64,000 bases of DNA from the NCBI RefSeq assembly GCF_033958435.1, contig NC_134145.1, positions 37,289,501 to 37,353,500 on the forward strand. Reading direction: 5' to 3'. Below the pieces are notes generated by a model. The model ran no database searches. It saw nothing but the letters and a program-made list of their open reading frames with translations, and was not told where the DNA came from. Position numbers and translations under genes: made by a program. Origin of the DNA: Carettochelys insculpta (lineage: Eukaryota > Chordata > Testudines > Carettochelyidae). Positions 11,936 to 25,500 of the stretch are shown piece by piece. Each line of letters starts with the position of its first letter. The first letter of the stretch is position 1.

Positions 11936-14900
11936 TCATTCAGTGGTCTAGAAAATGTTTTGGGACACTATTATTTTAAGTATTTCTGGGTATTTTATTT
12001 AAGGAGGTAATAGCGATGCCTTAAAAAATCTTGCAACACACAGATTTTCAGTATTCAAATCTGCTATGTAATTATGATTTGCTTTTAATTGATTTGCATT
12101 ACTGCACAAAATGCTTTGCTTGGAGCTGTCAGTCAGATAGTTTCATGAATCATTACCAAAACATTAGGAAGTTACACTTACAATATACAGCATCCATTTT
12201 AATCCAAAAAATGGACCTTGTTGCAGTGTACTTTTTTTCCTATTTTGTTTCCATGTAATTTGGAAAAATTGCTTAAATGATTATGTTGCCTGAATCTGGC
12301 TTCTGAGCCTGGTTTAAATGAAGAAACGGGGGGAGGGAGTTAGCAAAAAGAAATCAAAATAGGGGACAAATATGAATTTCTTGGCTCAACAAGTAAATTA
12401 CACCTCTCCTCTGCCACCCACATGTCAATCTGGTTGCTCAGATTTTTCATGAAAGGGTGAATTAAATGAAGGATGAGAGTGAATCAGGGAGACTTTTTGG
12501 CAGATTAGGTTTGTGAATATTGATCTAGGGTAAGTGTTGAGGTTGTTTGTTTTTTTGTTTGTTCCAAATAATGTTCAGCTAACTGGATGCCATTTGGAAA
12601 TCTCTAAATAAAAAGAAAATAAATAACAGAGCCACAACCAGATGCATAAAAAGAAATATGCTGATTTGCTAAGGCTTTGACTTGGTGCCTTCTCTTATTG
12701 CTTTCAAATACTTTCATTTCTTCACCTTTAAACTGAGGCAGTGTTTTTTTGTAACACCACCACATCCTGAGATGTGGAGTGTTAACATTTGTCACCTACA
12801 ACAACTCAGTGAGTCTTTCAGCTATGTTACATTAAAACTCTTTTTGATGATACAGAGTGTGTTACACATCTGGAAGGGAAATCCTGCAGCCAAATACACC
12901 GAGGGCCAGGTTGTGCTATTACTGTATGGGGAAGGGGGAGTATCACTGTCCCATAAGACAGTGTTCCAAAGTTTGGGTACTGCAGCTCCTGCTTTCAGAA
13001 CACGATGGGTGCTCTCTTCTGGGGTGACCACCAGTGTGAATGAAAAGGTGCGGGTATGACCATGCTGTTTCCTTGTCCTTTTTGTAGAGTATAGATGCTT
13101 TAGGGGCGCAGGCCTTGACCAGGGCAGGCAACAGCTACTATAGCAGCCATCCCTCTACATTCCTTGTGCCCTTCTCTTGCCACATGTGCTCAGGGCCATC
13201 ACAGACAGGCCCTACGAGATAAAAATATTGAAACTCCATACCAAAAACGAGGTTAACAAAGCACAGCACTCAGGAGATACGGGCTCTGCCTCTTGCGCAC
13301 ATAGCCTTCCAATGCTGTCTTTGATCACATGACCACCCATTTGCTCACATGATTACATACGTTTTCATGAGAGGATGGGGTTTTGCTGGTTGATCTGAAT
13401 AGTCTCGTGGTTCCTCCTATCCACCCCAACACCAAAATTCTATGAATGCGTTTATACATCAATCCCTCTACCTCCTCCTGCAGTCGATGTGGCACACCAG
13501 CAAAGACGCCATATGTTTGGCATACAGTATGTTCAGTATAGGACTGTACCATTTCATCTGCAGGCAAGACAGTATATCTCCCTGGTTGGAGGAGCCAAAA
13601 TGCCTATCCCTCACTTTCCCACAGACGTAGAATGGAAAGCCTGTGATAATGAAATGCAAACTCCTGGAAATATAATTAAGAAAAAAAAATTCTATTTCAG
13701 TATTTGTTGTAGTCTTTTCCAGTCTGTCACACACATATTAGAGTCTAACCCTATATATAGGTAGTACATACTGTTAGGGTAATTAAATAATTGGCCTCTT
13801 CAAATTACTGGTCTGGTGCAAAGTGAATCTGTGTTTGTGTGTATTTCAACCTCTTGTAAAACAGAATCACTTAACCTTAAAAAGTTAACTTGTCATAATA
13901 AATAAAAGCCTTCCCTGCTTGAGAAAAAATTTCACTTGTTTCAGACCATTTGTCAATCATTATATCTAAATTTGGAAAGCATGAATTGTTTAATAAATGT
14001 GATTTTCAGGCAGCTTCTACATTTAAGTGTGGATCGTACTCCTGAATGCTGACAGTGACTGAAAACCAGTTAGTGCTGTAGTCCAATCAAATGACATGTT
14101 AAAACCAGAATTGTCTGTTAATGTGTTTTCCAGTGGGCATTTTCATGAAGAGATCAAGCAGTTCTTAATAAGGCAAAATTCGCATTGAAATAAATGAGAG
14201 TTTGATTGAGTAAAAACTATAGGATTAGACGTCTGATGATGATCTTGGCCACAAGTGCAGTATTTGTTGGTTTGTTTGTTTCATTTTACACAAAAAGGAA
14301 ACAAGTGGCTGCATTATTAATCACCCACCCAGAAAAAAATGTCCAGGAAAACATTAGCTGACAAGAAAGGCTATTTTCTATATGAACCTGTGGTAAAATA
14401 TGAAATACAATAAATAATGTGTAATCTCATCTTTGTTTTTGATAACTGTCAGTTTGGTTAATTAAAAAACAATGTACATAAGTATATTCCAACACAATAT
14501 TTTTATTCATTCGCTGAAGAATATTTTATAAAACACAAGGTCCCTCACCCTGATCAGAGCAACCTCATTCCCATTCTTTCACCTTTGTTGTAAGTGAAGT
14601 TATTCCCAATTTACGCAGATGAAAATAAAATCAAGATCAAGCTCCTCAAAAATTTTCTTCTTCTTCTCTTATTTTTTTAATCCTCCATATAACTCTCACT
14701 TAGAAGTTGACAGTCCCTGGCATTCTGGATGGAGCCGCTAGGTGTTCTAACTGATGAGCTCAAACTCCTGTTGGGAGGCTTCTACATGAGTTCATATGGT
14801 CAAGAAGATAGCTGGGCCAACGATGAGCCAGAACTGCTCAGCACCCCTTATTGCAAGGGAGGACTCTGACACCAAAGCAAAGGAACTAAGTATAGTTTCA

Positions 14901-15437
14901 CTTTTGGCTGCTAGAGTTTGGGAGCCAAGAGGGGAGCAGAATGGCGCAGAGACCCCTCACGCCAAAGAACGTCTTTTAACAGCTATGAGGTCTAATGCAT
15001 GTGGCAGGCAGTTCCAGCCCTGCAGAAACCAGCACCCACAGTGGCAGTGCGTTGATTCAGTGCTGGGCACTAAAAGCCAGCCTACAAACCTCAGAGAACT
15101 CCAGACTAAGGATCCAGGAGAGGACCCTAGCCCACCAAATTGTGAAGTCATAGTAAAGGACATCTTTTTTTTAAGTCAGTCACTATTCACACCACTGCAG
15201 TACACATCTCCACACTCATGCTCACTGTGCCATCTGCCCAAGTGGGTGCCAGAAAAGGAGCTGGGGGTTGGGAAGAGTTGTGAGTGATGTGAGGTGCGAA
15301 ACTTTGCGTGGAGACATAAGATGTCACAAAAAAGATCCCGGGACCCAACCCATGCTAGGAGAGGGGAAAAGCCACTCCAGGTAACAAACACCAGGGACAA
15401 GGCATGAGCCAAGCCATGAAAGAGAGGCTACATCAAT
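11936..15437. other. Intergenic, no gene seen
   Basis: AT-rich sequence with no recognised exon, RNA gene or mobile element. Several overlapping short frames on both strands at 12.6-13.8 kb have no family resemblance. The 163-codon frame at 14796-15287 is the longest outside the CpG islands but carries no domain and no visible promoter. Confidence 0.5.
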
Positions 15438-15760
15438 ACAATTTGAACCTCTCTAGCACAGAACCCTCCAGACCTGACCAGTGCCGAACCAGAGAATTTC
15501 CTGAACCACATGAGGTCAATTTTGTCTAGCAGCATTACCAACACTTCCACTGTTTACTGGATCCTTAGAAGACATTTAGAGTAAATTTGAACTAAATAAC
15601 AGCACAGAATGAGAGCCAGGGCTGGTGGCTGTAAATATATTTTATGGAACTGTGGGAATCTTGGTTATGCCCATAAGTGGACATCTGACTAATTAAAATC
15701 ACGCCAGGCTGAAGATGTTGTCAGACCTGAGAGTCACAGATTAGGAAGTGTCAGCCTGTG
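15438..15760. mobile_element. Non-autonomous Tc1/mariner-like element
   Basis: The left end (tttgaacctctctagcac) and the reverse complement of the right end (gctgacacttcctaatctg) are diverged inverted repeats, flanked by TA on each side. Interior wording (tgtctagcagcattaccaacac) matches a repeat I associate with turtle genomes. There is no transposase. Family assignment is from memory and moderate. Confidence 0.5.
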
Positions 15761-16136
15761 ATATATTTTCTGTAATTCTGAGGGAACAGAGAAAGAAAGG
15801 CACGTAGTGCAATGCCTTGTGTGTTCACCTGGGCATTAAGTGAAGATGCTAGAGCCCAAAGCAAGGCTTTGCCAGGAGGAGGGGTGAGAGAGAATAAGGC
15901 TGATGGAGGCAGGGATTTTTAATCCAAAGCACCAAAGAAAATGCAATTGGTCTGATGTAGACCTAAATGTTTATAAGTTTTTGCCCCTGTATCGCTCTTC
16001 TCGCGATAGCGGCTTGGCTTAAAGCTTCCATACAAGAGATTGAAAGGGATATTCCCCCTTAACACTATTCAAACAAGCACAAACACCAAGCACAGACAGC
16101 CTCTTCACCTATTAGATCACTCTGTGCATGCTGTGC
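15761..16136. other. Intergenic, no gene seen
   Basis: Ordinary AT-rich sequence with no supported feature. Confidence 0.4.
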
Positions 16137-16240
16137 CCAGATTCTGAGCTCATTTACACCACTGTTCATCCAGAGAAGCTCCACTCGAGTCAAATGGGGT
16201 TGTTCCTCAGTTACAGCAGCACCCTGTGAGCAGATCCTGG
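16137..16240. repeat. Ancient palindromic interspersed repeat
   Basis: The left arm reads ccagattctgagctcatttac. The reverse complement of the right arm begins ccaggatctgctcaca. A centre with cactcgagtcaaatggg is typical of the old family. Diverged, about 100 bp. Confidence 0.5.
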
Positions 16241-18763
16241 TGTGATAACCATATCTTACCTCATAATAAAATTCATGAAATACACTTAATCTGTTCTAAC
16301 AAGACATACTTTTCAGAGGTGAAAATCCTTGTTTCCGCTGCTTTGCCTATCTGCCAGTCTGTGCTTTTTGAAAGGTTTTGCTTCTGATGCTCTTTTTGGC
16401 TAGACCTAGCAATATAAACTCCCTTTGCCCAAAGGTGTGGAAAGTACGGAAAGGACATAAACGTGGTAAATCTTTTGCTTGCTGTTCTGCCTTATGCATC
16501 CTTTGGTAGAGCTATAGCCTTCCTGCCTTGTGGTTAAACCTGACAGAGAGGCAGGAAATGGGAGAGGATCCACTTGCATTGGCTGTGGGACCTCCCCTCG
16601 GAGAAAGGCCGTCCCCAGCCTGGGTGAATACCCAGGGTTTCACAGGAGGCCAATCTATCTGTGCAGTGGTCCTGTAGTGCCACCCTGGGTTGGAGTCCTG
16701 GCAGCACTCTGCACCCCAGCATGGCTTCGTCAGCACTCTGCCTTGACGTGGCTGCCAGGGGTGTGTGGAAAATACCATCTGGACACAGTCTGCATTGTTT
16801 CTGGGGATCCCCAGGGGAGCACAGTGAGGTGGGGATGATGTCTCTGGTCCCACCACCCACCTCCATCCCCTCCCAGAGAAGACCGCAGAGCTCAAGAATC
16901 CTGTGAAGAAAGGCTGATGTTGCAGAGACAAAGCCTCCCACTTCCACAGACACACAATACAGCAGGAGGGAGTTCTAGTTCCCCTCTATATATGGAGGAA
17001 CGATCCCAATGAAAAGGGGGATCAATAGCTGCTTGAAATGCCAAAAAATATGTGGGGCCAAAAAGCAGCACCCAGGGCCAGGGGATCTGTGGGACAAGAA
17101 AGTTCATGAATGGTGGATCTCTAGGCATTTGTGCTGCCTTCACAGACTCCCTTGCCTTGTGTTCTTCCCAGCCACCTTCCTGTTCCCAGGTGACACAGCT
17201 TCCTCCTCACTGTGCTTCCAGGAGCTTGTTCTGATGGGGTTCATGAGTAAGGCAGTGTATTGCCCAATGCACTGTTTGTTCCAATCCTGAGCCAGGATTT
17301 TATCTTTGCCATGAAAATATACAGCTATTGCCTCCTGGGCACCTCTGTCCTCACAGGTTTTATATTCAGTGGTTAAAACACTGTTTTCCTGAGGTGAATT
17401 TTTATGCCAAGGTTTGTAAGGCAGGGATAATCTTGCAAACAAAGTGTATGGATCCTCTTTCTCTGCTCAGATAGAAAGCAAGTAGGAGACTTTTTTTCTG
17501 TCTTTCCCCACAGCTGAGTGGCCTACTGTGCTCCACTGTGATTAAATGCAGCCCCTAGTATTTTCTGGCAATTTAATTTCAGTTATTGTGACAATTCTGA
17601 ACAGTTACTCCATTTTTTCCAGCTGGTTTTGTGATGCCAGCCATGCAGTTATGCACAGTATATGCCGTCAAAGGAAATCTTTTTGTTCCTACCCCCAGTG
17701 GTGATCAGAGTAGCCTGAATCTGTTTGTTTGTTTTTTTAATCTGGCAAGATGCCTCAAATGCTGACAATGATTTGGGCCAAATCAGATTTGTGGACCTTG
17801 ATGGTGCAAGGCAATAATGGCACCAGTTCTATTGAGTAAGAAATAAATGTACACTGACTAAACAAATCACTCTTCTCATTCCTGTGCAGAGCCGTGGGCA
17901 TTTCAAAAGGTTTCCAAAAGAGCCACAATAGCTCATGTCAAGGTCTGAGCCCTGTAGAACCAGAAACATAATTAGTTCCAAAAGTAGATGGTGCCTTCAG
18001 TAGCTATAAAGAAACGCTGCCATTATTCACCCTCTCAGGATCCCTATCCGCCTCTCAGCTTTCCCTAATGCCTGTCGTGAAAGCCACAGCAGCAAGAAAT
18101 TACTGTGGAGATGAAGGTGCCTTATGAACCCTTCTGCATCAAGCAAACTATGTAAACTGCCCTGCAAAATCCTGCTTTCAGTTCAGCCCCATCTTAGATT
18201 TAATGTAAAGATCTAAAGGGTCTATGTCTGCCCCTTCCATAGCCTTAGTGCTGGTGGTGTGATAAGGATAGCTGGAGATGAAGTTCGGGTGAGAAGGGAC
18301 ATTGCTTTGGCCATTTAGCAGCATCATAATAGACCACAGAGGAGCAATGCTGCCCTAAGTTGTACCAGGAAGTAAGCAAGCACCTGGCCTGCAGCTGAAT
18401 TAGGCACAAAGGTGGATTTTCTAGTGCAGAAAATGAACTAAGAGAGAATCCAGCCCTCTTTGGAGTCTAACTGCACACACGCTACAGCTTCTATAACATC
18501 AAACAGATCTACCACAGTTGCTATTTCTTTTGCTGCTGCAATCTGCAATTTTATTGAGATATTGCCCTGAGAAGAGAGATCTCTGGAAAACAGCATCATA
18601 TCAGTATCAGAAATTGATGATATCTCCATAAACCCCAAGGGCCTGCTTATTCCTCTGCTCTGGGATGGACTGTGAGAAACCAAAAGAAGCTACAGCTAAA
18701 GAACTTGCAGTGGCCCTCTGTGGCAATTACAGCAACAGCAGCAGCAGCAGCAGCAGCCCTAGC
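16241..18763. other. Intergenic; moderately GC-rich patch at 16.5-17.2 kb
   Basis: A locally GC-richer patch at 16.52-17.2 kb carries overlapping open frames on both strands, the longest 147 codons on the minus strand. None shows a recognisable domain and both strands are equally open. It may be an unclassified repeat. A short CAG run at about 18732-18762 abuts the next mobile element. No gene is supported. Confidence 0.45.
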
Positions 18764-19206
18764 CATGTCTACAGGAGCAGCTTTTCCTGTCAAAAGTGGG
18801 CTTATACCAGGAAAAAACACAGAGCATCTACATGGCAAATGCGCTTTGTCGACAGTTTGTTGAAAAAACCCAGCACTTCTCCTGGTAATGTTGTAACTCT
18901 CCTGTTCAGGTATAATGCCTCTCTTGACAGTGTTCTGTTGACTAAGCAGCTGTGTAGACACTCTGGAGCCCTTTTGTCAACAGACAGGGCTTCTGGTTCA
19001 CCAGGCAGCCCTGTTTGCAGAGCTTCCGGTCAGCTGCCCTGTCGAGAGAGGGCTGGGCAGCCAGGCTGCTCTCTTTTGACGGATCAGATCACTCTTCTGA
19101 TCTGCCTTTATGTATAGATGCAATCTGTCAACAGAAGTTTTGCCGGGAATTCCCTTCCAACAGTGACTGCTGTTGACAGCAGAGGCTGTTCATGTAGATG
19201 TGACCC
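18764..19206 (-). mobile_element. Non-autonomous DNA element, tgtcaacag family, copy A
   Basis: Its reverse complement aligns along nearly its full length with 60352-60778: a head with cagtcactgtt and acttctgttgacag, a middle with gcctggctgccc and acagggctgcctgg, and a tail with cgacaaagcgcattt. Multiple tgtcaacag/ctgttgaca motifs recur inside. Ends contain catgtctacag and the partial complement catgtagatg. No coding capacity. Confidence 0.6.
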
Positions 19207-19358
19207 TGCAGATGGAGTGTACCATATTCTCCACTGATACAGCTGCTGGCATACATTGGCACCTCTCCAGCTCAGTGGCAATTTGCACCAGCACAAAATC
19301 TGGCCAATGTGTCTTCAGACCACCAACCCCAATCTGAACTCATACATCAAGTTGAGAC

Positions 19359-19373
19359 ACTAAAGGAAGAAAT
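19359..19373 (+). repeat. Target-site duplication, left
   Basis: ACTAAAGGAAGAAAT is repeated exactly at 19768-19782, flanking the fold-back SINE between them. A 15-bp duplication is typical of LINE-mediated insertion. Confidence 0.85.
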
Positions 19374-19767
19374 AAAAATGCAGTCCTATAGCACCTTAAA
19401 GGCTAACATTATTATTTATTAAGTGATAAGCTTTCATGGAAAAGATTCACTTCTTCAGATCTGGAGAACAACTTATAACGGAGGAAAAATAAGTGATAGA
19501 AAAAATTACAGAAAAAAACCTGATGAATCAGCTAGATGGGGGAAAGGAAGCACAGAGGAAGGAAGGGATTTTTTTTCTTTTTTTTTTTCTATGTTTTTCT
19601 TAGTTCTTTTTCTCTTAGTTATTAGTTATTCTCCAGATCTGGAGAAGTGGGTCTGTCCCATGAAAACTCATCACCTAATAAATAATATTGTTAGTCCTTA
19701 AGTTGCTACAGTTTTTTTTTTGTTTTTGTTTTGTGAAGATACAGACTAACATGGCTACCTCTCTGAG
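19374..19767 (-). mobile_element. Fold-back SINE, best-preserved insertion
   Basis: The head lies at the right end (reverse complement cagagaggtagccatgttag). The body contains two opposed copies of the aagctttcatgg / cccatgaaaac motif and of cagatctggagaa. The arm near the left end (aatgcagtcctatagcacctt) is complementary to sequence near the right end, so the two halves form a long hairpin. Exact 15-bp duplications at both ends show that the whole 394-bp fold-back unit inserted in one event, rather than arising from two separate insertions. Confidence 0.8.
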
Positions 19768-19782
19768 ACTAAAGGAAGAAAT

Positions 19783-21059
19783 GTTTAAAAGGAAGCAGAA
19801 ATAGAATTTGTTCCTCCTTTCCTATTAGAAAACATCTCATCATGCTATAGTAGCAGTAATAATTCCACGTGGGCTCATAGCAGATACCTCATTACAATGG
19901 GCCTTATTCTTCCATCTTTACTCAGGTGGCATATAGTCTGCAAATAGCCCCATTATATTATTGCTTTTCCTCTGCAGCATCTTCTGCTCTCTGAAGCATT
20001 CTCTATGTGGCTTCCGGCAGCACCACAAAAGTTAGCACTTCCTTACATAACACCAGCAGTGTCAGGAAGTTCAGTATTATCAGTTCGTCCTGCCTGCCCC
20101 AAATATCAAAGAGTGTTGTCTAGGGGATGCACTGCCCATAATACCTGTACATAAAGTGTCAAGACTGGTTCTAGGCTTATCACAGTTCACACATTTCTTT
20201 CAAATGTAGGCTCAATTTGCCAGCATTTCCATAGCGGAATAGCAATTTCATCTGGGTACAGTCCCATTAATTTCTGTTTTCTTTGGGCGGTGGAACATGA
20301 TATGTGAAACTGGTTCTGGCTTCCTCAAGCACTGGGCTTGCTGTGAAGAAGGCATAACAGTGCAATACTATTAATCTGTCTCCACAAGAAATGTGAGTCA
20401 TTCTTGTCCCAAAAATCCAACACATACCAATTACCTTATGGATCACACAATTTGTTTGCCTCTGCTAAGTCTGCTGCAGAACATACCACAAGGTGGTAGC
20501 TTTACTTTACACAGATGGTAAAAGGGGTGCAAACGAGTCCATTAACTAAAGAAAAAGGGACAAATCCTTACCTGATGTAAATTGGCTTAGCAACACGGGA
20601 GCCAGTAGAGTGATACCAATTTACAGCAGCTCAGCATCTGCCTTAAAGTTTTCTGAATTATTAATAAGCATATTTTTTTCTTCACAATGCTTTCTTTTTA
20701 TCATCTTTTCTTCTCACTTTTGCTCTTTGGCACAGAGAATGCTTCAGGGGCAATACTTTGATCCAAACTCAAGAGCTCGTTTTGGGACAGTTAATACTTT
20801 GCACTTTAGTAACACTTAAGTGGCCTGATTCCCAGTGGAAGATGACAGTTTTCTTCCACCTAGATACAATAACATTGCTCACTGTAATCTAGTCCTCATT
20901 CGGGTCCTGCTGTATCGTTATGTGGTTAGCTAGTGTCCAGCAGAACTGCCACACATTTCAGGTTGACAAACTGTTGTGAATATCCTTGACTTATCCTCCC
21001 CTTTATGTCTAGCAAACAGCTGATTCCTCTGGCTTCCTTCAGATTGGGTTCAACCTTCA
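19783..21059. other. Intergenic, no gene seen
   Basis: AT-rich. A degenerate palindromic repeat may lie at 20555-20640 (taaattggc... accaatttac). No gene is supported. Confidence 0.45.
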
Positions 21060-21142
21060 GGGCCAGAGCCTCAGCTGGTGTCAATTGGCATAACTGTCTT
21101 AACTTCAGGACATCATCTTACCCCAACTGAAGAACTGGCCCC
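21060..21142. repeat. Ancient palindromic interspersed repeat
   Basis: Opens with ggccagagcctcagctgg and closes with the near-complement caactgaagaactggcc, with the family's gtcaattggcataac core between. Strongly diverged hairpin of about 83 bp. Confidence 0.55.
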
Positions 21143-22074
21143 AAGTAAAGTATGCTTAAAATGTCTCCTATCCACTTTCTTCCCCTGTATTACTTACAGA
21201 GTTCTCCATTGTCTATGATTAAACTTTCAATAGCCATAGAAGTCTGGTGAGCTTTGTTTTAATTTTAAACAAAAAATATCTTGTCTCTCTCTCCCCCTTG
21301 GCCCTTGCCCCACTTGGAATTTTCCATTAAGATCCATAAAGTTCAGAATTTTCATAAATTGTGTTTGGTTGGAGTAAGCCATGTTTAAATTATCATTTAG
21401 CGGTGTGGTTTAATTTCATAGTGGAATTAAGGTTGACATTTCCCTTTTATTTATATGACACTCAGGGTCAATAAGGTTACTATAAACTTAATCTTTGGTA
21501 CCTGAACAATAGCATATTTCAGGATTACTGCAAAGATGGATTTTAACTCTTTTAATCCCATTATTGTTGATAACTTTATCAACACTGGACCCTGCAACAG
21601 AGTATGTAGAGACACCCTAGAACTTCACAGTTCAATTAAGCTTGCTGAAGGAAGAGCTAGACAGTTGCTTGGCTGGTGCATGCAGTGAGTAGCAGTTTGT
21701 CGTGAGGCTACACATTTTTATTTTAAATTCTTTATCTGAGATCTTTGCCAAGAAAAATATTGATCTATGGTATGAGTTGGTGGGACAAAGCAAAGTTGCT
21801 CTAATTCCCTCCTCTATCAGTGCACAAGTCTAGCAAGTTAAGAAACTGAAACTTACTCCTAATTGCAGTGCTTGTAATTCCCAGCCTGTTTGTGGGCACC
21901 AACAATCCAACAGCATACTCCTGAGTGCACCAAGAGACACTTACTGGCAGTAGTTTGCTGAGGTTGCAGCCTGGCTACATTAATTAGTGTTAACTTACTT
22001 TATGTGTATCGAGTAGAAGTTTTAATTAGCTTTTTTAAGCATTTAAGTGTTCCTTATGGGACATAAAAGACATA
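21143..22074. other. Intergenic, no gene seen
   Basis: AT-rich sequence with no supported feature. Confidence 0.4.
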
Positions 22075-22510
22075 AGCTATGTCTACACTAGCCCCCACCT
22101 TTCAAAAGGGGGATGCCAATGAGATGCTTCGGCAGATGCTAATGAGGTGCTGCCATGAATATGCAGTGCCTCATTAGCAAAATGCTGGCTGTGGCAATGC
22201 GAAAGTGTTGCTTTCGAATTGCGTGCTGCCTGTGTAGACGGGGGCCTTTCGAAAGGATCCCCCAGTCTTCAAAAGCCCCTTATTCCCAAAACGAAATAGG
22301 AATGAGGGGCTTTCAAAGACTGGGGGGTCCTTTTGAAAGGCCCCCATCTACACGGGCAGCATGCAATTCGTACGCAGCACTTGTGAATTGCTGTGGCCGC
22401 CACGGTGCTAATGAAGCGTTGCATATTCATGGCAGCACCTCAGTCACATCTGTCAAAGTGTCTCATTAGCATCCCCCTTTCGAAAGGTGGAGGCGAGTGT
22501 CGACATAGCT
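22075..22510. mobile_element. Palindromic MITE, Harbinger-like, older copy
   Basis: Begins agctatgtctacact and ends with the complement agtgtcgacatagct. The arms stay complementary to the centre through motifs such as cctttcgaaagg, aatgaggtgctgccatgaat and gggggcctttcgaaagg. By eye the arms are roughly 80% identical, much more decayed than the sister element at 55892. TTCGAA motifs recur. The open frames inside are palindrome translations. It is probably mobilised in trans by a Harbinger-type transposase, an inference from the shared GTCTACAC end. Confidence 0.75.
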
Positions 22511-25500
22511 ATCGTGCCCTTAGTTATATTTTGTCCGAAATCTGTATAATATACTTAGTCTGGAAACACAAACTGCAGGACATTTATTTGTAAGGTGCCA
22601 AACAAAATAACAATAGAGTTCATAAAATTCATACCAGAAAGTGAAGGGCTATGCCTTGCCTTTGAAATAAAATAAACCACCTAACAAGATGAGTAATGTT
22701 CATTTTAGTACTTTTCACTGAGCCCTTGATAGACAGAATGAACAAAACTTCTTGTAATGTATCATTTGGACAATCTGTTCAGGCTTTATATAATACATCA
22801 TTGTTCTACAATATGACTTTGAAAAAATGATATTTATTTAGAAAATACATAAAAATTTTATATCAAACAACTATGCTGGTGACCTTCAGTGGAGATACCT
22901 CAGTTTAGATCTGTGAGGGATTTGGCCCTGCATTTCTAAAGATACTGTATCACTTTGTTTATATGAATGTATTCAGTTAGGTCCCACTTCATCAGAATGT
23001 TTCAACATGCACAGCTCTTTAAGCATGCTCTGAAATCTCGCTGGAGTCAATGGGATTTAAGCATTTGCCTAAATTAAGCATGTGTTTAAGTGCTTTGCTG
23101 ACAAGGGATAAATTAAATTACATAAATTCAAGGCCCCCAAACCCATCATTCTTCTGTATATTATTAGAATGTCACAATTTATAATGTTACATTTGGGAAT
23201 TTTTTGCTTTTTGTATAGTTCTTCAAGGCTAGTACCATAGCCCCAAAACTGGCCATAGTTTTAAAACTGAATTCTCCTCTGAAAGCACAATGTTGGCTGT
23301 TTCGATGGCAGTCTTAAAAAAGATGCTTAGGGTGTGCACGGATGTAGAATCTGAAATACCCTGCCACCCTCCGCTTGTTTCTGCCAGCCAGAGGGGAAGT
23401 GCATGCATAGGGGTAGAATGGAAGAGTTTCTTGTTCTGGATCTATTCTGTATATTATCACAGGCCACCAAGTTCCAGATAGGTCAGTGTGCTGCCTTTCA
23501 AAAGAAAAAAAATTACCTTAAACCAAAAAGGAAACATGTCATAGAGATTGCTGGAGCTATATTCAAATTTGGTTTGAAATAATGAAAATACATTTAGCAG
23601 GCAAAAGCTAATTCCCAATAGCCGTTTGTCCTCTCCACAACTCTACAGTTCTCCCGTACGATTGGGCTGCTACACCATACATGGCAGTCTCTGTTTATGT
23701 GAATTTTCCAGAACTGACACAGCAGAGTTGCTTGAAGAGAAGATTTCAAGTTTTTGGCAGAACTGCGTCAGAAGCTGTATTATTCCTTGTTCCCCCAAAG
23801 ATCACTGTCTGTCTCCCATTCTTGGGAGAAAATCAATTTAAAATAACTGGGGGAGGGAGAGGAGTCACAGGAATTTGTTTGATTTTTCCTTAACCCCTTT
23901 TTACTCTTCACTTAGTAACAATCAGACTGGAATAAAAGAAGCCATATTGTTTCTTTTATAGGGCCCAAAATTTCTGCATAGATACTTGCTGCAGAACTGC
24001 TGGAATACACCTATGTTCCCTGAGCCACTGACCAATAACTGTAGGTGGTGTGCAACTAACACAGTGAGAAGTATCCAGAACAATTCACAAGCAATATTGG
24101 TTTTATGTCCCTTTGTCTGACGTTTCCTTTATCTTAATGTTACAATTTTGTTTGCATATGACATACACTGGGCTTGATTCTAGGCTCTGATAAGCATCAG
24201 TACATAACTCCTTTTTTGAATACCCACTAGCGAGCCTGTTTTATATAAAATCTATACTGACTTTTGCAAGGCACACCATGATGTACACCTATATGTCTGA
24301 GATTAAAACCAGTTTTTAAAATGGGGTCATAAAGTCATCATCATAACCCAAATCATGTTTAAGGTGCCTAAATATGTTATTTGGTATGCTTTATAAACCC
24401 CAGGCACCCTGCTGCTCTCAGAGGTCAGGCTACTTTTAAATGCCTAAATATGAATTTAGGAGCTGAACTGCAAGCCTCAATTTATTAAATCTGGTCCTAA
24501 ATGATTAATATCAGATCAAATCTGACACCTCCTTTCTGATGTGTAGAGATTCTTCTCTCTTCTCATGCACTCCTAAAAATACCTATCAATTTATTTGCCT
24601 TCAACATTTCCTTAGCATGACTGCGAGCCTACGGCTCAGGAAGGCTGCACCTTTAAAACACATTATTTATTGGCTATATAAATTATTGGGAACCAATGTA
24701 CACTGCTTGGAAGAAAATATTTGCAGAGAAAATATAAGTATATGAAAATTTCAGGAGTACAAGGAAGGCAAGTGCAAAGCAAATCCAAGGAGGTAATGGA
24801 CTGAAAACAGCAGAACACAAACTGGCATTTAAGCCAAATTATTATCTCATATATAGTGGGAAAAATCCAGAATTAATCCACCTTCACCAATGGAACTAAT
24901 TTGGATTTACTCTAATGCGAGAGCAGATTTGTCCCTTAAAATACGAAAACACAAAAAAGTATTAATGCCTTTCCTTTACGCAAAAGAAAACAAATGTGTG
25001 GAATGAAATACCAAAAGGAATAGGACAGGCACTGTGAAAGAAAGAAACGAGGATAGAAACCCTAGCTAAAGTAAATAAGTAGAAGGAAGGATGGACTCAT
25101 ACAAGTCATCTGTCCTAATTTACTACTACTTTACTACAACAATGCCCCCTCCTACTCCATGTCTTTAAGAAGAGTAGGTTTGTTTTCTCACTTTTTGATT
25201 ACGTATGATCATATTCAAAACTGATGTGGTCAATTGCTACCCAGTTTATAATATAAGGTGGAGAATCCCGATTCTTCTTATGTGCATCGGGTGTATACTA
25301 TCCACTCTGGATGGGGAGAAGGGAAGTTTTAGAGCATATGGACTAATCCTACTAAAGAAAAAAGAAAAAGAAGATAGCACAAAAGTGCCTTTTAGGTTGA
25401 ATTGGTTTTTAGGATTATTTTTGAATGCCAAATATATAACATGTTTTCATAGGTGAGTGATTATTTATTGCCATACCAGTGTGCATTTTAAAGCTGCACC

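Noticed and set aside
14796..15287. 163-codon open frame outside the CpG islands
   Set aside because: No domain, no promoter or splice evidence, and an overlapping open frame on the other strand.
18672..18863. CAG repeat as part of a polyglutamine or polyserine coding exon
   Set aside because: The run abuts a DNA element, the frame is short and has no splice context or family match.
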